Assembly: GCF_001895005.1 (NCBI RefSeq)
Contig: NZ_BCXH01000010.1
Coordinates: forward strand, 62,001 to 126,000
Source: Rhodococcus yunnanensis NBRC 103083
Lineage (GTDB): Bacteria > Actinomycetota > Actinomycetes > Mycobacteriales > Mycobacteriaceae
DNA: 64,000 bases
Direction: 5' to 3'
Part shown: positions 15,297 to 24,320 of the stretch, piece by piece
Layout: every line of letters starts with the position of its first letter
How positions within the stretch are numbered: position 1 is the stretch's first letter
Notes under the pieces: generated by a model
Database searches by the model: none
Seen by the model: the letters and a program-made list of their open reading frames with translations, nothing else
What the model was told of the DNA's origin: nothing
Translations under genes and position numbers: made by a program

Positions 15297-15989
15297 ATGA
15301 CGCAGAGCACGGGGGAGTCGGTGTCGTACGAACACACCGCGCTCCGCAGGATCGGTTTGGTCGAGGATCACGAGTCCGTCGCGATGGGTCTACGGGCCAT
15401 CCTCGCCGACGAGACCGATCTCGATCTCGTCGCCGTCGCCGCCACCGTCGACGAACTGTTCGTCCAGACCCGCACTCTCGACCTCGTCGTGCTCGATCTT
15501 CGCCTCGGCGACGGATCCTCGCCGCGAGCGAACGTCGAGAAGTTACATGCCGCCGGACTTCAGGTGCTGGTCTACACCAGCGCCGAGAATCCGTTCCTCG
15601 TCCGTTCCGCAGCACGCGCCGGTGTTCTCGGCGTGGTGCGCAAGTCCGAGCCCGCCGCCGCGATCGTCTCGGCGATCCGGCAGGCAGCGGGCGGTGAGCA
15701 GGTCGTCACGACGGACTGGGCCGCGGCCATCGACGGTGACCCACAACTGCCCGACGTCGGGCTGAGCCCGCGCCAGCGCGAGGTGCTCGCACTGTATGCC
15801 TCGGGTGAGAAGGCCGGTCGCGTCGCACGATTGGCAGGATTGTCGGAACAGACCGTCAACGACTATCTGGTCCGTATCAGAAACAAGTACGCCGAAGCCG
15901 GTCGTCCTGCTCCGACCAAAACCGACCTGTACAAGCGGGCGGTGGAGGACGGCTGGTTGCCCATGCCGGAGGTACCGCCCCAGAACTGA
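15297..15989 (+). CDS. Two-component response regulator, LuxR/NarL-like, no kinase adjacent
   Basis: A 230-residue protein. The receiver domain (about 18-135) shows the acidic pair in LVEDHE, the phospho-acceptor Asp in VVLDLRLGD, the T/S in VYTSAE and the conserved Lys in VVRKSEP. The C-terminal HTH (about 155-220) is LuxR-like: LSPRQREVLALYASGEK and LSEQTVNDYLVRIRNKY. ATG at 15297 follows a G-rich site. No histidine kinase is adjacent. The kinase and ATPase-less partner at 45292-47477 lack a response regulator and are conceivable partners, but nothing in the sequence proves it. Confidence 0.9.
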   Translation: MTQSTGESVSYEHTALRRIGLVEDHESVAMGLRAILADETDLDLVAVAATVDELFVQTRTLDLVVLDLRLGDGSSPRANVEKLHAAGLQVLVYTSAENPFLVRSAARAGVLGVVRKSEPAAAIVSAIRQAAGGEQVVTTDWAAAIDGDPQLPDVGLSPRQREVLALYASGEKAGRVARLAGLSEQTVNDYLVRIRNKYAEAGRPAPTKTDLYKRAVEDGWLPMPEVPPQN

Positions 15990-16161
15990 CAAGTTCAGGG
16001 GTACGCGCGGGTGCTTCGGTTCTGCTTACGCGTGACCGAAAAAATGGTTGTCGGTTCAATGCCCCTAGTTTTCAGGGCAGACAACCTGACAGTTTCCTGT
16101 GAAGATCAGATAGTCGACTGGTTGTGGTCTGCCACAGCCGAAGAAATCCGGGGAGAATTTC

Positions 16162-16533
16162 ATGTCAGCTGGCTTCGATACTGCAACGGCACGTCCGGCA
16201 CCGATGGTGGGGCCTGTCGTCACACTTCCGACCCGACGAACCATGAGCCTCGTTCCCCCGCCGGTTCAGCTGCCCCCGTCCAGCCAGCCGACCGGGCCGT
16301 TTCTCCCGAAGCCCATCCTGACCGAGCGGGAGATCCAGGTGCTCACCGGTTGGATCCGGTGCGATTCCAAGACCGTGGTCGCCAAGTCGCTCTTCCTGTC
16401 GCTGGGGACGGTCAACACACACCTGACCCGCATCAGGGCCAAGTACGCCGCTGTCGGTCGTCCGGCGTCCACCAAGGCATCCCTCGTCGCGCGCGCACTG
16501 CAGGACGGGCTCATCGACATCGCGGAGCTCTAG
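16162..16533 (+). CDS. Stand-alone LuxR-type HTH regulator without receiver domain
   Basis: A 123-residue protein. A Pro-rich N-terminal half of about 50 residues is followed by a LuxR-type HTH: LTEREIQVLTGWIRCDS and LGTVNTHLTRIRAKYAAVGRPASTKASL. The HTH resembles that of the response regulator at 15297 (both continue AxxGRPAxTK), so the two are probably related by duplication with loss of the receiver. ATG at 16162 follows GGGGAGA. A 170-bp non-coding stretch upstream should hold its promoter. Confidence 0.82.
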   Translation: MSAGFDTATARPAPMVGPVVTLPTRRTMSLVPPPVQLPPSSQPTGPFLPKPILTEREIQVLTGWIRCDSKTVVAKSLFLSLGTVNTHLTRIRAKYAAVGRPASTKASLVARALQDGLIDIAEL

Positions 16534-16659
16534 ACCGCGCAGAGCCTGAGACCGCAGAAACCGGCGGCGCTCCAGGCTCGCCGAAAGTACCGGACGGTCG
16601 GGATCTGTGATGTCCCACAGATCCCTGCCCCATCGGACGAGCGGCCCTGCATACACGAA

Positions 16660-16693
16660 GGCCGCCCTGCAGCGCGTGCGCGCGACAGGGCGG
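16660..16693 (-). terminator. Hairpin terminator after terC
   Basis: A 10-bp perfect G/C-rich stem (16660-16669 with 16684-16693) and a 14-base loop, 26 bp past the terC stop. There is no T-run, so it may act as an intrinsic terminator of the high-GC type or be Rho-assisted. Confidence 0.6.
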
Positions 16694-16719
16694 CCTCAGG
16701 CAATTCGGCGGCCGGTGAC

Positions 16720-17817
16720 TCAGACGTTGACGTGTGTGTCCTCGCCCTTGGACTCGAGCTTGCGGTTGCGCATGACGGAACTGATGAACGCTGCGCCGAT
16801 GAAGAAGACGCCGACGAGGCCGGTGATGATCTCGTTGATGTGCACGCCGATGGACACCAGCAGGATCACCGAGAGGGCGCCGATGGCCCAGTGCGCGCCG
16901 TGCTCGAGGTACACGTAGTCCGACAGTGTGCCCTTGCGCACGAGGAACACGGTGATCGACCGGACGAACATGGCACCGATGAAGCCGAGTCCGAGGGCGA
17001 TGATGATCGGGTCCGCGGTGATCGCGAACGCGCCGATGACACCGTCGAACGAGAACGACGCGTCGAGCACCTCGAGGTAGAGGAACAGGAAGAAGCCTGC
17101 CTTACCGGTCGCCTTCGCCAGCTGCGACGGGCCACCGGTGGATTCCTCGCCCTCTTCCTCGATGTGGAAGAGCTCGCCGAGTCCGTTGACTGCGATGTAG
17201 GTGATCATGCCGAGGACACCGGCGACCATGACGGTGGAGATCTTGTCGTCGTCGGCCAGGAACTCGGCGCTCAGGACCAGCAGCAGACCCGCGACGACGA
17301 CCGAGAGCTGATCGAGACGGCCGATGCGAGCGAGTGGCTTCTCCAGCCAGCTGAGCCAGGTGATCTCGCGGTCCTCGAAGATGAAGCCGAGGAACAGCAT
17401 CAGCAGGAACATTCCGCCGAACGCCGCAATCTGCGGATGCGCGTCGGTCAGTAGTGTTTCGTAGCTGGGTGAACCGTCGGCGAAGTACGCCGCGTCGTCC
17501 GGTGGCGGGTTGAGGGCCAGGTCGATCGCTTCGACGGGCCCCTTGCCCGACGCGGCCCAGACGATGACGAGCGGGAAGAGCAGACGCATACCGAACACGG
17601 CGATGACGATGCCGATGGTCAGGAAGATCTTCTGCCAGAACTCGCTCATACGTCGCAGCACGGTGGCGTTGATGACCGCGTTGTCGAACGACAGCGACAC
17701 CTCGAGGATGCCCAGGATCAGGACGAGGAACAGTGCCTGCCAGCCTCCATACAGGAAAGCCACGATCATCGACACGATCGTGACCCCGATGGACCAACCG
17801 AATATCCGTAGAACCAC
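16720..17817 (-). CDS. TerC/Alx family integral membrane protein (DUF475 type)
   Basis: A 365-residue membrane protein with about eight to nine helices. The TerC signature ILEVSLSFDNAVINATVL occurs near residue 40, and a second acidic membrane motif, LEVLDASFSFDGVIGAFAI, near 240. A His/Glu-rich cytosolic stretch (LGELFHIEEEGEES) lies between them. TerC proteins take part in metal-ion (Mn) export and in tellurite and envelope stress responses. The start chosen is GTG at 17817 (VVLRIFGWSIG) behind GAAAGG; the longer frame would include the terminator hairpin upstream. It is followed by a hairpin terminator and preceded by terD on the same strand. Confidence 0.88.
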   Translation of the reverse strand: MVLRIFGWSIGVTIVSMIVAFLYGGWQALFLVLILGILEVSLSFDNAVINATVLRRMSEFWQKIFLTIGIVIAVFGMRLLFPLVIVWAASGKGPVEAIDLALNPPPDDAAYFADGSPSYETLLTDAHPQIAAFGGMFLLMLFLGFIFEDREITWLSWLEKPLARIGRLDQLSVVVAGLLLVLSAEFLADDDKISTVMVAGVLGMITYIAVNGLGELFHIEEEGEESTGGPSQLAKATGKAGFFLFLYLEVLDASFSFDGVIGAFAITADPIIIALGLGFIGAMFVRSITVFLVRKGTLSDYVYLEHGAHWAIGALSVILLVSIGVHINEIITGLVGVFFIGAAFISSVMRNRKLESKGEDTHVNV

Positions 17818-17879
17818 GGCGCGTGGCCTTTCTGTTGCCGGCAGAGTGTGAAACTTGCAGGGATGGGACGAAACGGGAA

Positions 17880-17913
17880 AACCCCGCCTCATCATGAATG
17901 ACGAAGCGGGGTT
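17880..17913 (-). terminator. Hairpin terminator between terD and terC
   Basis: The 8-bp stem AACCCCGC (17880-17887) with GCGGGGTT (17906-17913) lies just past the terD stop on the minus strand and runs into TTTT. It should end or attenuate the terD transcript before terC. Confidence 0.7.
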
Positions 17914-17938
17914 AGCCCCAATCTTGGGAAAGCCTTTA

Positions 17939-18514
17939 CTAGACGTTTACTCCGAAATCGCGGGCGATTCCGGCGAGGCCCGAGGCGTAACCCTGGCCCA
18001 CTGCGCGGAACTTCCACTCGGCGCCGTTGCGATACAGCTCACCGAAGACCATGGCCGTCTCGGTCGACGCATCCTCACTGAGGTCGTAGCGCGCGAGTTC
18101 GGTGTTGTCGGCCTGATTGACGACGCGAATGAACGCGTTGCGGACCTGACCGAACGACTGCGAACGGGCGTCGGCGTCGTAGATCGAGACGGGGAAGGTG
18201 ATGGAGTCGACGTTCGGCGGAACGGCCGCGAGATCGACCTTGATCGCCTCGTCGTCGCCTTCGCCTTCACCGGTGGTGTTGTCGCCGGTGTGCTCGATCG
18301 ATCCGTCGGGGGACTTCAGGTTGTTGAAGAAAACGAAGTGCCCGTCGCTGAGAGCCTTCTTCTCCGTGCTGAGCGCGATTGCGCTCGCATCGAGGTCGAA
18401 ATCCGTCCCAGTCGTCGTACGAATGTCCCAACCCAGGCCGACTGTGACCGCGGTCAGGTTCGGAGCTGCCTTGGTGAGAGAGACATTTCCACCCTTGCTG
18501 AGGCTGACGCCCAT
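17939..18514 (-). CDS. terD: TerD family calcium-binding stress protein
   Basis: A 191-residue protein, the usual TerD length. It begins [18 protein letters not shown] and has the acidic motif [13 protein letters not shown] and the second acidic stretch [17 protein letters not shown], which in TerD proteins bind Ca. The C-terminus reads [21 protein letters not shown]. TerD proteins form a cytosolic, membrane-associated stress complex with TerC. ATG at 18514 follows AAAGGA. It is divergent from the 18656-27847 operon, with 140 bp between them holding both promoters and a small inverted repeat (CTACGG/CCGTAG, 18543-18561). Confidence 0.95.
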   Translation of the reverse strand: MGVSLSKGGNVSLTKAAPNLTAVTVGLGWDIRTTTGTDFDLDASAIALSTEKKALSDGHFVFFNNLKSPDGSIEHTGDNTTGEGEGDDEAIKVDLAAVPPNVDSITFPVSIYDADARSQSFGQVRNAFIRVVNQADNTELARYDLSEDASTETAMVFGELYRNGAEWKFRAVGQGYASGLAGIARDFGVNV

Positions 18515-18655
18515 GAGGAGTCCTTTCGCTGTGGTTACACGCCTACGGCTCTTCACCGTAGTGGTGTCGTGCCCGATTAGTGAGTGTTGGCCCACCGTCG
18601 TACTGAGCCAACGCACGCGGCACGCCGGGAAGTTCCCGTCAGTACTATCGGGCGG

Positions 18656-19855
18656 GTGACAAGTCGCTGGCCTGGTTCCTCCCGCCGCGGAGGGGGAGCG
18701 GAATCCGCTGCGCGTGCGTCCCAGGATGCGGCCGTCTCGGCGTTCCTCGACATGGACAAGCGGCAGTCGATCGCGTCCGGCGGAGTCGACGCGATCCGCG
18801 CTCTCACCCCGGACCGTGACATCACCACCGCGTGGTCGTCGGTCGAGAAGAAGTGCTTCGACGCCGGAGCTGCCTACCTCGCCGCGATGGAACGATTCGA
18901 CGGCGATCGGACTCCCGCGGCACAGCGAGCGTTCGACGACGCCACCCGCGCGCTCGGTGACGCGAGCCGAGCCCTCGATTCCTTCTACGAGGCCCACCGC
19001 ACCGAACTCGAGCAGGCCCGCGCGATGCTCGCCGCCACACCGAGACTGGCGCAGGACGCGAAGGCGCTCGCCGAGAAGGCGCAGTTGGCCGTCGCGTCCG
19101 CTCCCGAGGAATTCACCGGATACCCGTCGATCCGCACTGCATGGCGAACGCTCGATTCGGCTGTTGCAGCACTGGACGCGAGAATGGGCGCGCGCGACGC
19201 ACTCGGTGCACGCTCCGCGGCCGCGGAGGTTCGCGGCGCCGCGGAGACGTTGGAATCCGCCGTGGCCGCAGCTCCCGCCAAGGACAAAGAGGCGCGGTCC
19301 GCGCTTGCGTCGGTGAAAACTCGAACGGAAGCGGTGCGCACGCGATCCGGTCGCCTCGCTCCCGCGTTCTCCACTCTGCTGCGTGAGTTCAACGCGGCCA
19401 GCTCGGCAGACCTGTCCGGAAACGAGAAGTCCTCCGATCGGCACATAGATCAGGCCACCGAGGATCTGTCGGCGGCAAGGGCCGCGGCGGGGTCGGGCAA
19501 TCCCGAACAGGCACTGGAGTACATCGCGCAGGCCAGGGCTCATCTCGCGGATGCGGAAGCCCTCGTCGACGCCGTCACCGATCGCGTCGAACTGCTGCGC
19601 GCGGTGAAATCCAACCCACGGGAGAAAGAACAGGCGGTGCGTTTCACGCTACGAGACGCCCAACAATTGGCCGTCAACCGCGGACTGGTTGCCGAGTGGG
19701 GCAGCGTGTTGGATGCTCAGCTGGCTCGAATCGAGCGGGCACGCAACGCATTGACGGGTACACACCCGGACTACTGGTCATACCTGCAAGATCTGGATAG
19801 CATTTCCCACTTCATCGCAGGGGTGATCGACCGAATGCGCGGCTCGGCTCGCTGA
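18656..19855 (+). CDS. Helical coiled-coil protein of the Ter operon, unknown function
   Basis: A 399-residue, Ala-rich and almost entirely helical protein, predicted soluble, with long heptad-like stretches (for example [26 protein letters not shown]). No enzyme motif or membrane segment is seen. The GTG start at 18656 follows a G-rich stretch. It opens the plus-strand Ter operon, divergent from terD and 44 bp before the aldolase gene. A scaffold role in the Ter complex is a guess from context. It could be related to the TelA-like proteins of tellurite clusters, but I cannot show this. Confidence 0.75.
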   Translation: MTSRWPGSSRRGGGAESAARASQDAAVSAFLDMDKRQSIASGGVDAIRALTPDRDITTAWSSVEKKCFDAGAAYLAAMERFDGDRTPAAQRAFDDATRALGDASRALDSFYEAHRTELEQARAMLAATPRLAQDAKALAEKAQLAVASAPEEFTGYPSIRTAWRTLDSAVAALDARMGARDALGARSAAAEVRGAAETLESAVAAAPAKDKEARSALASVKTRTEAVRTRSGRLAPAFSTLLREFNAASSADLSGNEKSSDRHIDQATEDLSAARAAAGSGNPEQALEYIAQARAHLADAEALVDAVTDRVELLRAVKSNPREKEQAVRFTLRDAQQLAVNRGLVAEWGSVLDAQLARIERARNALTGTHPDYWSYLQDLDSISHFIAGVIDRMRGSAR

Positions 19856-19899
19856 ACACCTGGCTCGGCAGGGCTCGCTCTCGAACATTAAGGACCTCG

Positions 19900-21057
19900 G
19901 TGCAACACTTTCGACACCTCGATGCAGCAGTGCACACCGCGCTGTTCTTCGCAGCCCCCGAACCGATCGACCCGTCCGGTGACATCACCAGTGTCGCAAC
20001 AGCACTCGGAGCGACGCTGTACATGCCTGCCACCAGAGCCGACCTGACGGACACACTCGTCAAACGCAGCTCCGAGGGCGTCTGTTCGCTCGTCATCGAC
20101 CTCGAGGACGCCGTCGCCGACGCCAATCTGGAAGAGGCGATCGCGAACACCGTCACCACGCTCGACGAACTTCGACTCGGCGGCGTATCGGGGTCCCTCG
20201 TCTTCGTCAGAGCACGCACACCACAACAGATCCGGCGAATCAGCGAGTCGATCGGCCACGGCGCGGGGGCATTGGCGGGGTTCGTCATCCCCAAGTTCAC
20301 CGCGGCGCGTGGGGCCGAGTTCCTCGACGAGATCGTCGCCGCATCGGCCACGCACGGCAAACGCCTGTTCGCGATGCCGGTGCTGGAATCGACCGAGGTC
20401 GTCTTCCGTGAAACCCGCGACGCCGAACTCGTCGCCATCCGTGAGCTTCTGCTGGAACACCGCGATCGTGTACTCGCCGTACGCATCGGCGCGACCGACA
20501 TGTGCGGCACGTTCGGCATCCGCCGAGACCGCGATCTGACGATCTACGACGTACGCGTCGTAGCCGACGTCATCAGCGCCATCGTCAACCATCTCGGCCG
20601 CAACAACGGCACCGGATTCGTCATCACCGGACCGGTGTGGGAATACTTCGCCGACCACGAGCGCATGTTCCGGCCCATGCTCAGGCAGACGCCGTTCGTC
20701 GAGCACGAGGCAGTGCGGTTCCGTCAACAGCTCGTCAGCAGTGATCTCGATGCGCTGCTCCGCGAGGTTGCGCTGGACCGCGCCAACGGAATTCAGGGCA
20801 AGACCGTCATACACCCGTCCCATGTCCCTGCCGTGCACGCGCTGTCGGCAGTCACCCACGAGGAATACCACGATGCGCTCGACATTCTCGAATCCGATTC
20901 GGGCGGCGTCCGCGCATCGGGATACGGAAACAAGATGAACGAGCTCGGCCCACACCGGAATTGGGCGAAACAGACCATGTTGCGCGCCGCCGCGTTCGGT
21001 GTCACCAACGAAGGAATCACCTTCGTCGACCTGTTGACCGCATTGGCCGATCGATGA
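19900..21057 (+). CDS. HpcH/HpaI aldolase / citrate lyase beta-like protein (Ter cluster)
   Basis: A 385-residue TIM-barrel lyase of the CitE type. The metal-binding motif LVIDLEDAVADAN and the barrel motif RIGATDMCGTFGI are visible, along with IQGKTVIHPSHVPAVHA, a typical CitE C-terminal sequence. This form belongs to the Ter-associated module in which an aldolase, PRTase/PELOTA proteins and a HAD phosphatase are proposed to make a nucleoside-like compound. The start is GTG at 19900. Its stop overlaps the next gene by 4 bp, so translation is coupled. Confidence 0.87.
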   Translation: MQHFRHLDAAVHTALFFAAPEPIDPSGDITSVATALGATLYMPATRADLTDTLVKRSSEGVCSLVIDLEDAVADANLEEAIANTVTTLDELRLGGVSGSLVFVRARTPQQIRRISESIGHGAGALAGFVIPKFTAARGAEFLDEIVAASATHGKRLFAMPVLESTEVVFRETRDAELVAIRELLLEHRDRVLAVRIGATDMCGTFGIRRDRDLTIYDVRVVADVISAIVNHLGRNNGTGFVITGPVWEYFADHERMFRPMLRQTPFVEHEAVRFRQQLVSSDLDALLREVALDRANGIQGKTVIHPSHVPAVHALSAVTHEEYHDALDILESDSGGVRASGYGNKMNELGPHRNWAKQTMLRAAAFGVTNEGITFVDLLTALADR

Positions 21058-23399
21058 CCGAACCGGACCGAGGCACCAACCCTGCGGCAGGAGTCGTCGT
21101 CACGGGTACCGGAACGTCCTCCGAATGGTCCGTCGAGCAACTCGTACGGCCCGGGTTGCGCCGCAACCCGCGGCGAGCGCACCTGCTCGTATCCGAGGTT
21201 CTCGGCAAACACATTCCGGTCGACCCCGAGCTGGTCGTCGAGGCCGCCGATCGGCTCGGCACACTCGTGCTCGACGCAGTCGGCGGATCGGATGTCGTCG
21301 TCCTCGGCTTCGCCGAGACCGCAACCGGTCTCGGCCATGGCGTCGCAGCACGGCTGAACGCGCACTGCTACCTGCACTCGACGCGTCGAGACGTACCTGG
21401 GCTCGAGGTGTACGGCGAGTTCCAGGAGGGCCACTCGCACGCCACCGACCATCGCCTGCTGCCCACATCGGCCGACGTCGTCACGGTCCCACTACCGCTG
21501 GTACTCGTCGACGACGAGATATCCACCGGCACGACGGCGCTCGAAGCCATCCGATCCGTTCATGCCGTGACACCGAGAACCCAGTACGTCATCGCCTCTC
21601 TCGTCGACATGCGCACGGCCGAGCATCGCGCGCAGGCCGACGGCCTTGCAGCCGAACTCGGCGTCGGCATCAGCAGTGTGAGCCTCGCTCAGGGCAGCGT
21701 CGAACTGGCCGCAGGGCTGGTCGACGACGTGGGCGCACTGCCCGATCCGAGTTTCAACCCGGTCGCCGACATCGCGGGAACGGTGACCCGGCTCGACGCC
21801 GACTGGCCCGAGGCAGTTCCCGACGGCGGCAGGCACGGCTTTCTCTCGTTCGACACACCCGCGTTCGAGAACGCGATCACGCACGTCGCGGCGGTCGTCG
21901 ACGCCGCGTTGCCTCCCGGCAGGGCCGTCGTCGTCCTCGGCCACGAGGAGCTGATGTACCTGCCACTGCGGCTCGCCTCGATTCTGCGGGCGGGCGGGCA
22001 TCCGGCACTGTTCCAAACCACTACTCGCTCACCGGCATACGTCCTCGATCGACCGGACTATCCGTTGCGCCGCGGCTTCCAGTTCGTCGCCCCGGAGGAA
22101 GGCGAGTCCGAGGCCCGGTACGTCTACAACGCGTCGGGCCCACAGGATGCACTTCTCGTGCTCGTCGTCGACGACCCAGCCGATACCGAACGACTCTTCG
22201 GCGACGACGGCGCCGCCCGGACACTCGCCGCATCCGGCTCCGACGTCCTCGTGGTCGTGGTCTCCGGCGCGGATCCCATCGCCCTGGCCGCGTCGAGGCG
22301 AGCGATACCACTGTCGGGACCTTCGTTCGGTTCGTACGCACCCCACGAGGTCACCTGGCTTCTGAAGGATCTCTCCGACGCCGATCTCGAGGCAGGAATC
22401 ACCGAGCGCGAGAAGAAGATACAGGCGGGGACCGCGCACTACGCGGAATCGTTGCCGATCGAGTACCAGCCCGACATCGCCTACCGCGAACTGTTCGAGC
22501 GGGTTCTGCACGAGAGTGCGGCTCGCCTCGCTACCGCCGTCGGCACCGTCACCGAACTGGTACTGGCCGAACGTGGGCACGACATCGTGCTCGCGTCGCT
22601 GGCGCGTGCGGGCACACCGGTAGGAATTCTCATGCGCCGCTGGGCACACGAGATGCACGGACTCGAACTACCGCACTACGCGGTCTCGATCGTGCGTGAT
22701 CGCGGCATCGACCGAGTGGCACTGAGATACCTTGCCGAGCATCATGATTCGAAGAACGTCGTGTTCGTCGACGGGTGGACCGGAAAGGGCGCCATCGCAC
22801 GCGAGCTCGCCGAGGCACTCGCCGCATACGAGGACGCGGAGTTCGATCCGGACCTCGCCGTACTGGCCGACCCGGGGCATTGCGCGCGCACCTACGGCAC
22901 CCGCGACGATTTCCTCGTCGCGTCGGCATGCCTGAACTCGACTGTGTCCGGCCTCGTTTCACGCACCGTGCTCAACCGTGAGCTGATTCGCGACGGCGAC
23001 TTCCACGGCGCGAAGTTCTATTCCGAGCTCGCACCCGAGGACGTGTCCAACCATCTGCTCGATACCGTCTCGGCCCAGTTCGGGGCCGTCCGAGACGACG
23101 TCGTCGACGCGGTTGCGCAGATCTCCGCATCGGACCGCACACCGACGTGGACCGGCTGGGCGTCGGTGGAGAAGGTGCGCGAGGAATTCGGGATCTCGCA
23201 CGTCAACTTCGTCAAACCCGGAGTGGGCGAGACGACGCGGGTTCTTCTGCGCCGCGTCCCATGGCGAGTACTGGTCCGCGACGCGCAGGCGCCCGAGCAC
23301 GAACACATCCGAATGTTGGCCGCCGACAGAGGCGTTCCCGTCGTCGAAGTGCCGGACCTGGCATACGCCTGCATGGGATTGATTCGAGACCTCTCGTGA
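21054..23399 (+). CDS. PRTase_2-TRSP-StiP-PELOTA fusion of the Ter biosynthetic module
   Basis: A 781-residue multidomain protein. Residues about 30-230 form a phosphoribosyltransferase with the PRPP loop LVLVDDEISTGTTALEAI (near 150). Residues about 260-430 match the TRSP region that follows PRTase_2. Residues about 440-690 match the StiP (formerly PRTase_1) domain, with LASLARAGTPVGILMRRW and VFVDGWTGKGAI. The last 80 residues (VEKVREEFGISHVNFVKPG onward) are PELOTA-like RNA-binding. In many bacteria these domains are split over two proteins; here they are one chain. Both ends overlap neighbouring genes by 4 bp. The product, thought to be a nucleoside-like metabolite, is not known. Confidence 0.85.
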   Translation: MTEPDRGTNPAAGVVVTGTGTSSEWSVEQLVRPGLRRNPRRAHLLVSEVLGKHIPVDPELVVEAADRLGTLVLDAVGGSDVVVLGFAETATGLGHGVAARLNAHCYLHSTRRDVPGLEVYGEFQEGHSHATDHRLLPTSADVVTVPLPLVLVDDEISTGTTALEAIRSVHAVTPRTQYVIASLVDMRTAEHRAQADGLAAELGVGISSVSLAQGSVELAAGLVDDVGALPDPSFNPVADIAGTVTRLDADWPEAVPDGGRHGFLSFDTPAFENAITHVAAVVDAALPPGRAVVVLGHEELMYLPLRLASILRAGGHPALFQTTTRSPAYVLDRPDYPLRRGFQFVAPEEGESEARYVYNASGPQDALLVLVVDDPADTERLFGDDGAARTLAASGSDVLVVVVSGADPIALAASRRAIPLSGPSFGSYAPHEVTWLLKDLSDADLEAGITEREKKIQAGTAHYAESLPIEYQPDIAYRELFERVLHESAARLATAVGTVTELVLAERGHDIVLASLARAGTPVGILMRRWAHEMHGLELPHYAVSIVRDRGIDRVALRYLAEHHDSKNVVFVDGWTGKGAIARELAEALAAYEDAEFDPDLAVLADPGHCARTYGTRDDFLVASACLNSTVSGLVSRTVLNRELIRDGDFHGAKFYSELAPEDVSNHLLDTVSAQFGAVRDDVVDAVAQISASDRTPTWTGWASVEKVREEFGISHVNFVKPGVGETTRVLLRRVPWRVLVRDAQAPEHEHIRMLAADRGVPVVEVPDLAYACMGLIRDLS

Positions 23400-24208
23400 C
23401 GGGTGCGCTCGTCTCCGTCGACCTCGACCGTACGATGATCTACTCGAGTTCCGCATTGGGCTTTGCCGTCGACACGACGGTGCGATGCGTCGAGATGTAC
23501 CAGGGGGCGCCGCTGTCCTACATGACCGACGTCGCCGCCGACTCCCTGGAGCGGCTCGCACACGCGGCCGTCGTGGTACCGACGACGACCCGCACCGTCG
23601 AACAGTACGAACGCATCTCGCTTCCCGGCGCCCCGTGGCGCTACGCGATCACGAGCAACGGTGGCAACATTCTGATCGACGGCAAGCCGGATCTCGAATG
23701 GAGAGACCAGTTCTCCGAGGTCGATCTGGCCGGTGTCCGCACCGAACTGGCCATTCGCGCCGACGGCGACTGGGTGCACAAACTCCGCACCGCGGACGAA
23801 CTGTTCTGCTACCTGGTGGTGGAGCCGTCCATGGTGCCCCCCGACTTCATCGCGGACTGGTCCGCATGGTGCGCGGCGCGCGGATGGAACGTCTCGCAGC
23901 AAGGCCGCAAGATCTACACGATGCCCGACGTCGTCTGCAAGAGTCGAGCTGTGGCCGAGGTACTGGGCAGGTGCGTCGACGACGGCCTGCTCGACGCGTC
24001 GGCTCTCACCCTCGCCGCCGGAGACGGAGCGCTGGACGCCGAGATGCTCGTCGCTGCGCAGCTGTCGATTCGGCCGCGTCACGGTGAGCTCGAAGCCATC
24101 GGTTTTCGGCACGATCGACTGTCGGTGACCGAGGCCGTAGGGGGACGGGCAGGAGAAGAAATCCTGGCGTGGCTTCACGAGAAAGTCGAGCGATCGGTGG
24201 AACCGTAG
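23396..24208 (+). CDS. HAD-superfamily phosphatase of the Ter module
   Basis: A 270-residue HAD hydrolase. Motif I is VSVDLDRTMI (nucleophile DxDxT), motif II is the Ser/Thr in YAITSNGGN, the conserved Lys is in VVCKSRAV, and motif IV is LAAGDGALDAEM. GTG at 23396 overlaps the stop of the PRTase fusion (GTGA), so the two are translationally coupled. It probably removes a phosphate from the intermediate made by the upstream enzymes. It is the last enzyme gene of the module; a 112-bp gap separates it from the PPE-like gene. Confidence 0.9.
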   Translation: MTGALVSVDLDRTMIYSSSALGFAVDTTVRCVEMYQGAPLSYMTDVAADSLERLAHAAVVVPTTTRTVEQYERISLPGAPWRYAITSNGGNILIDGKPDLEWRDQFSEVDLAGVRTELAIRADGDWVHKLRTADELFCYLVVEPSMVPPDFIADWSAWCAARGWNVSQQGRKIYTMPDVVCKSRAVAEVLGRCVDDGLLDASALTLAAGDGALDAEMLVAAQLSIRPRHGELEAIGFRHDRLSVTEAVGGRAGEEILAWLHEKVERSVEP

Positions 24209-24320
24209 CCGCGACCTGTGCGTCCAACTATGCAAGGGGTTGGCTCACACGGGGGGTAGGCGGAATGGTCGCGGGAACACGGGCACGGCTGGCAACGATC
24301 ACGCGTTCGGAGGACGGACG

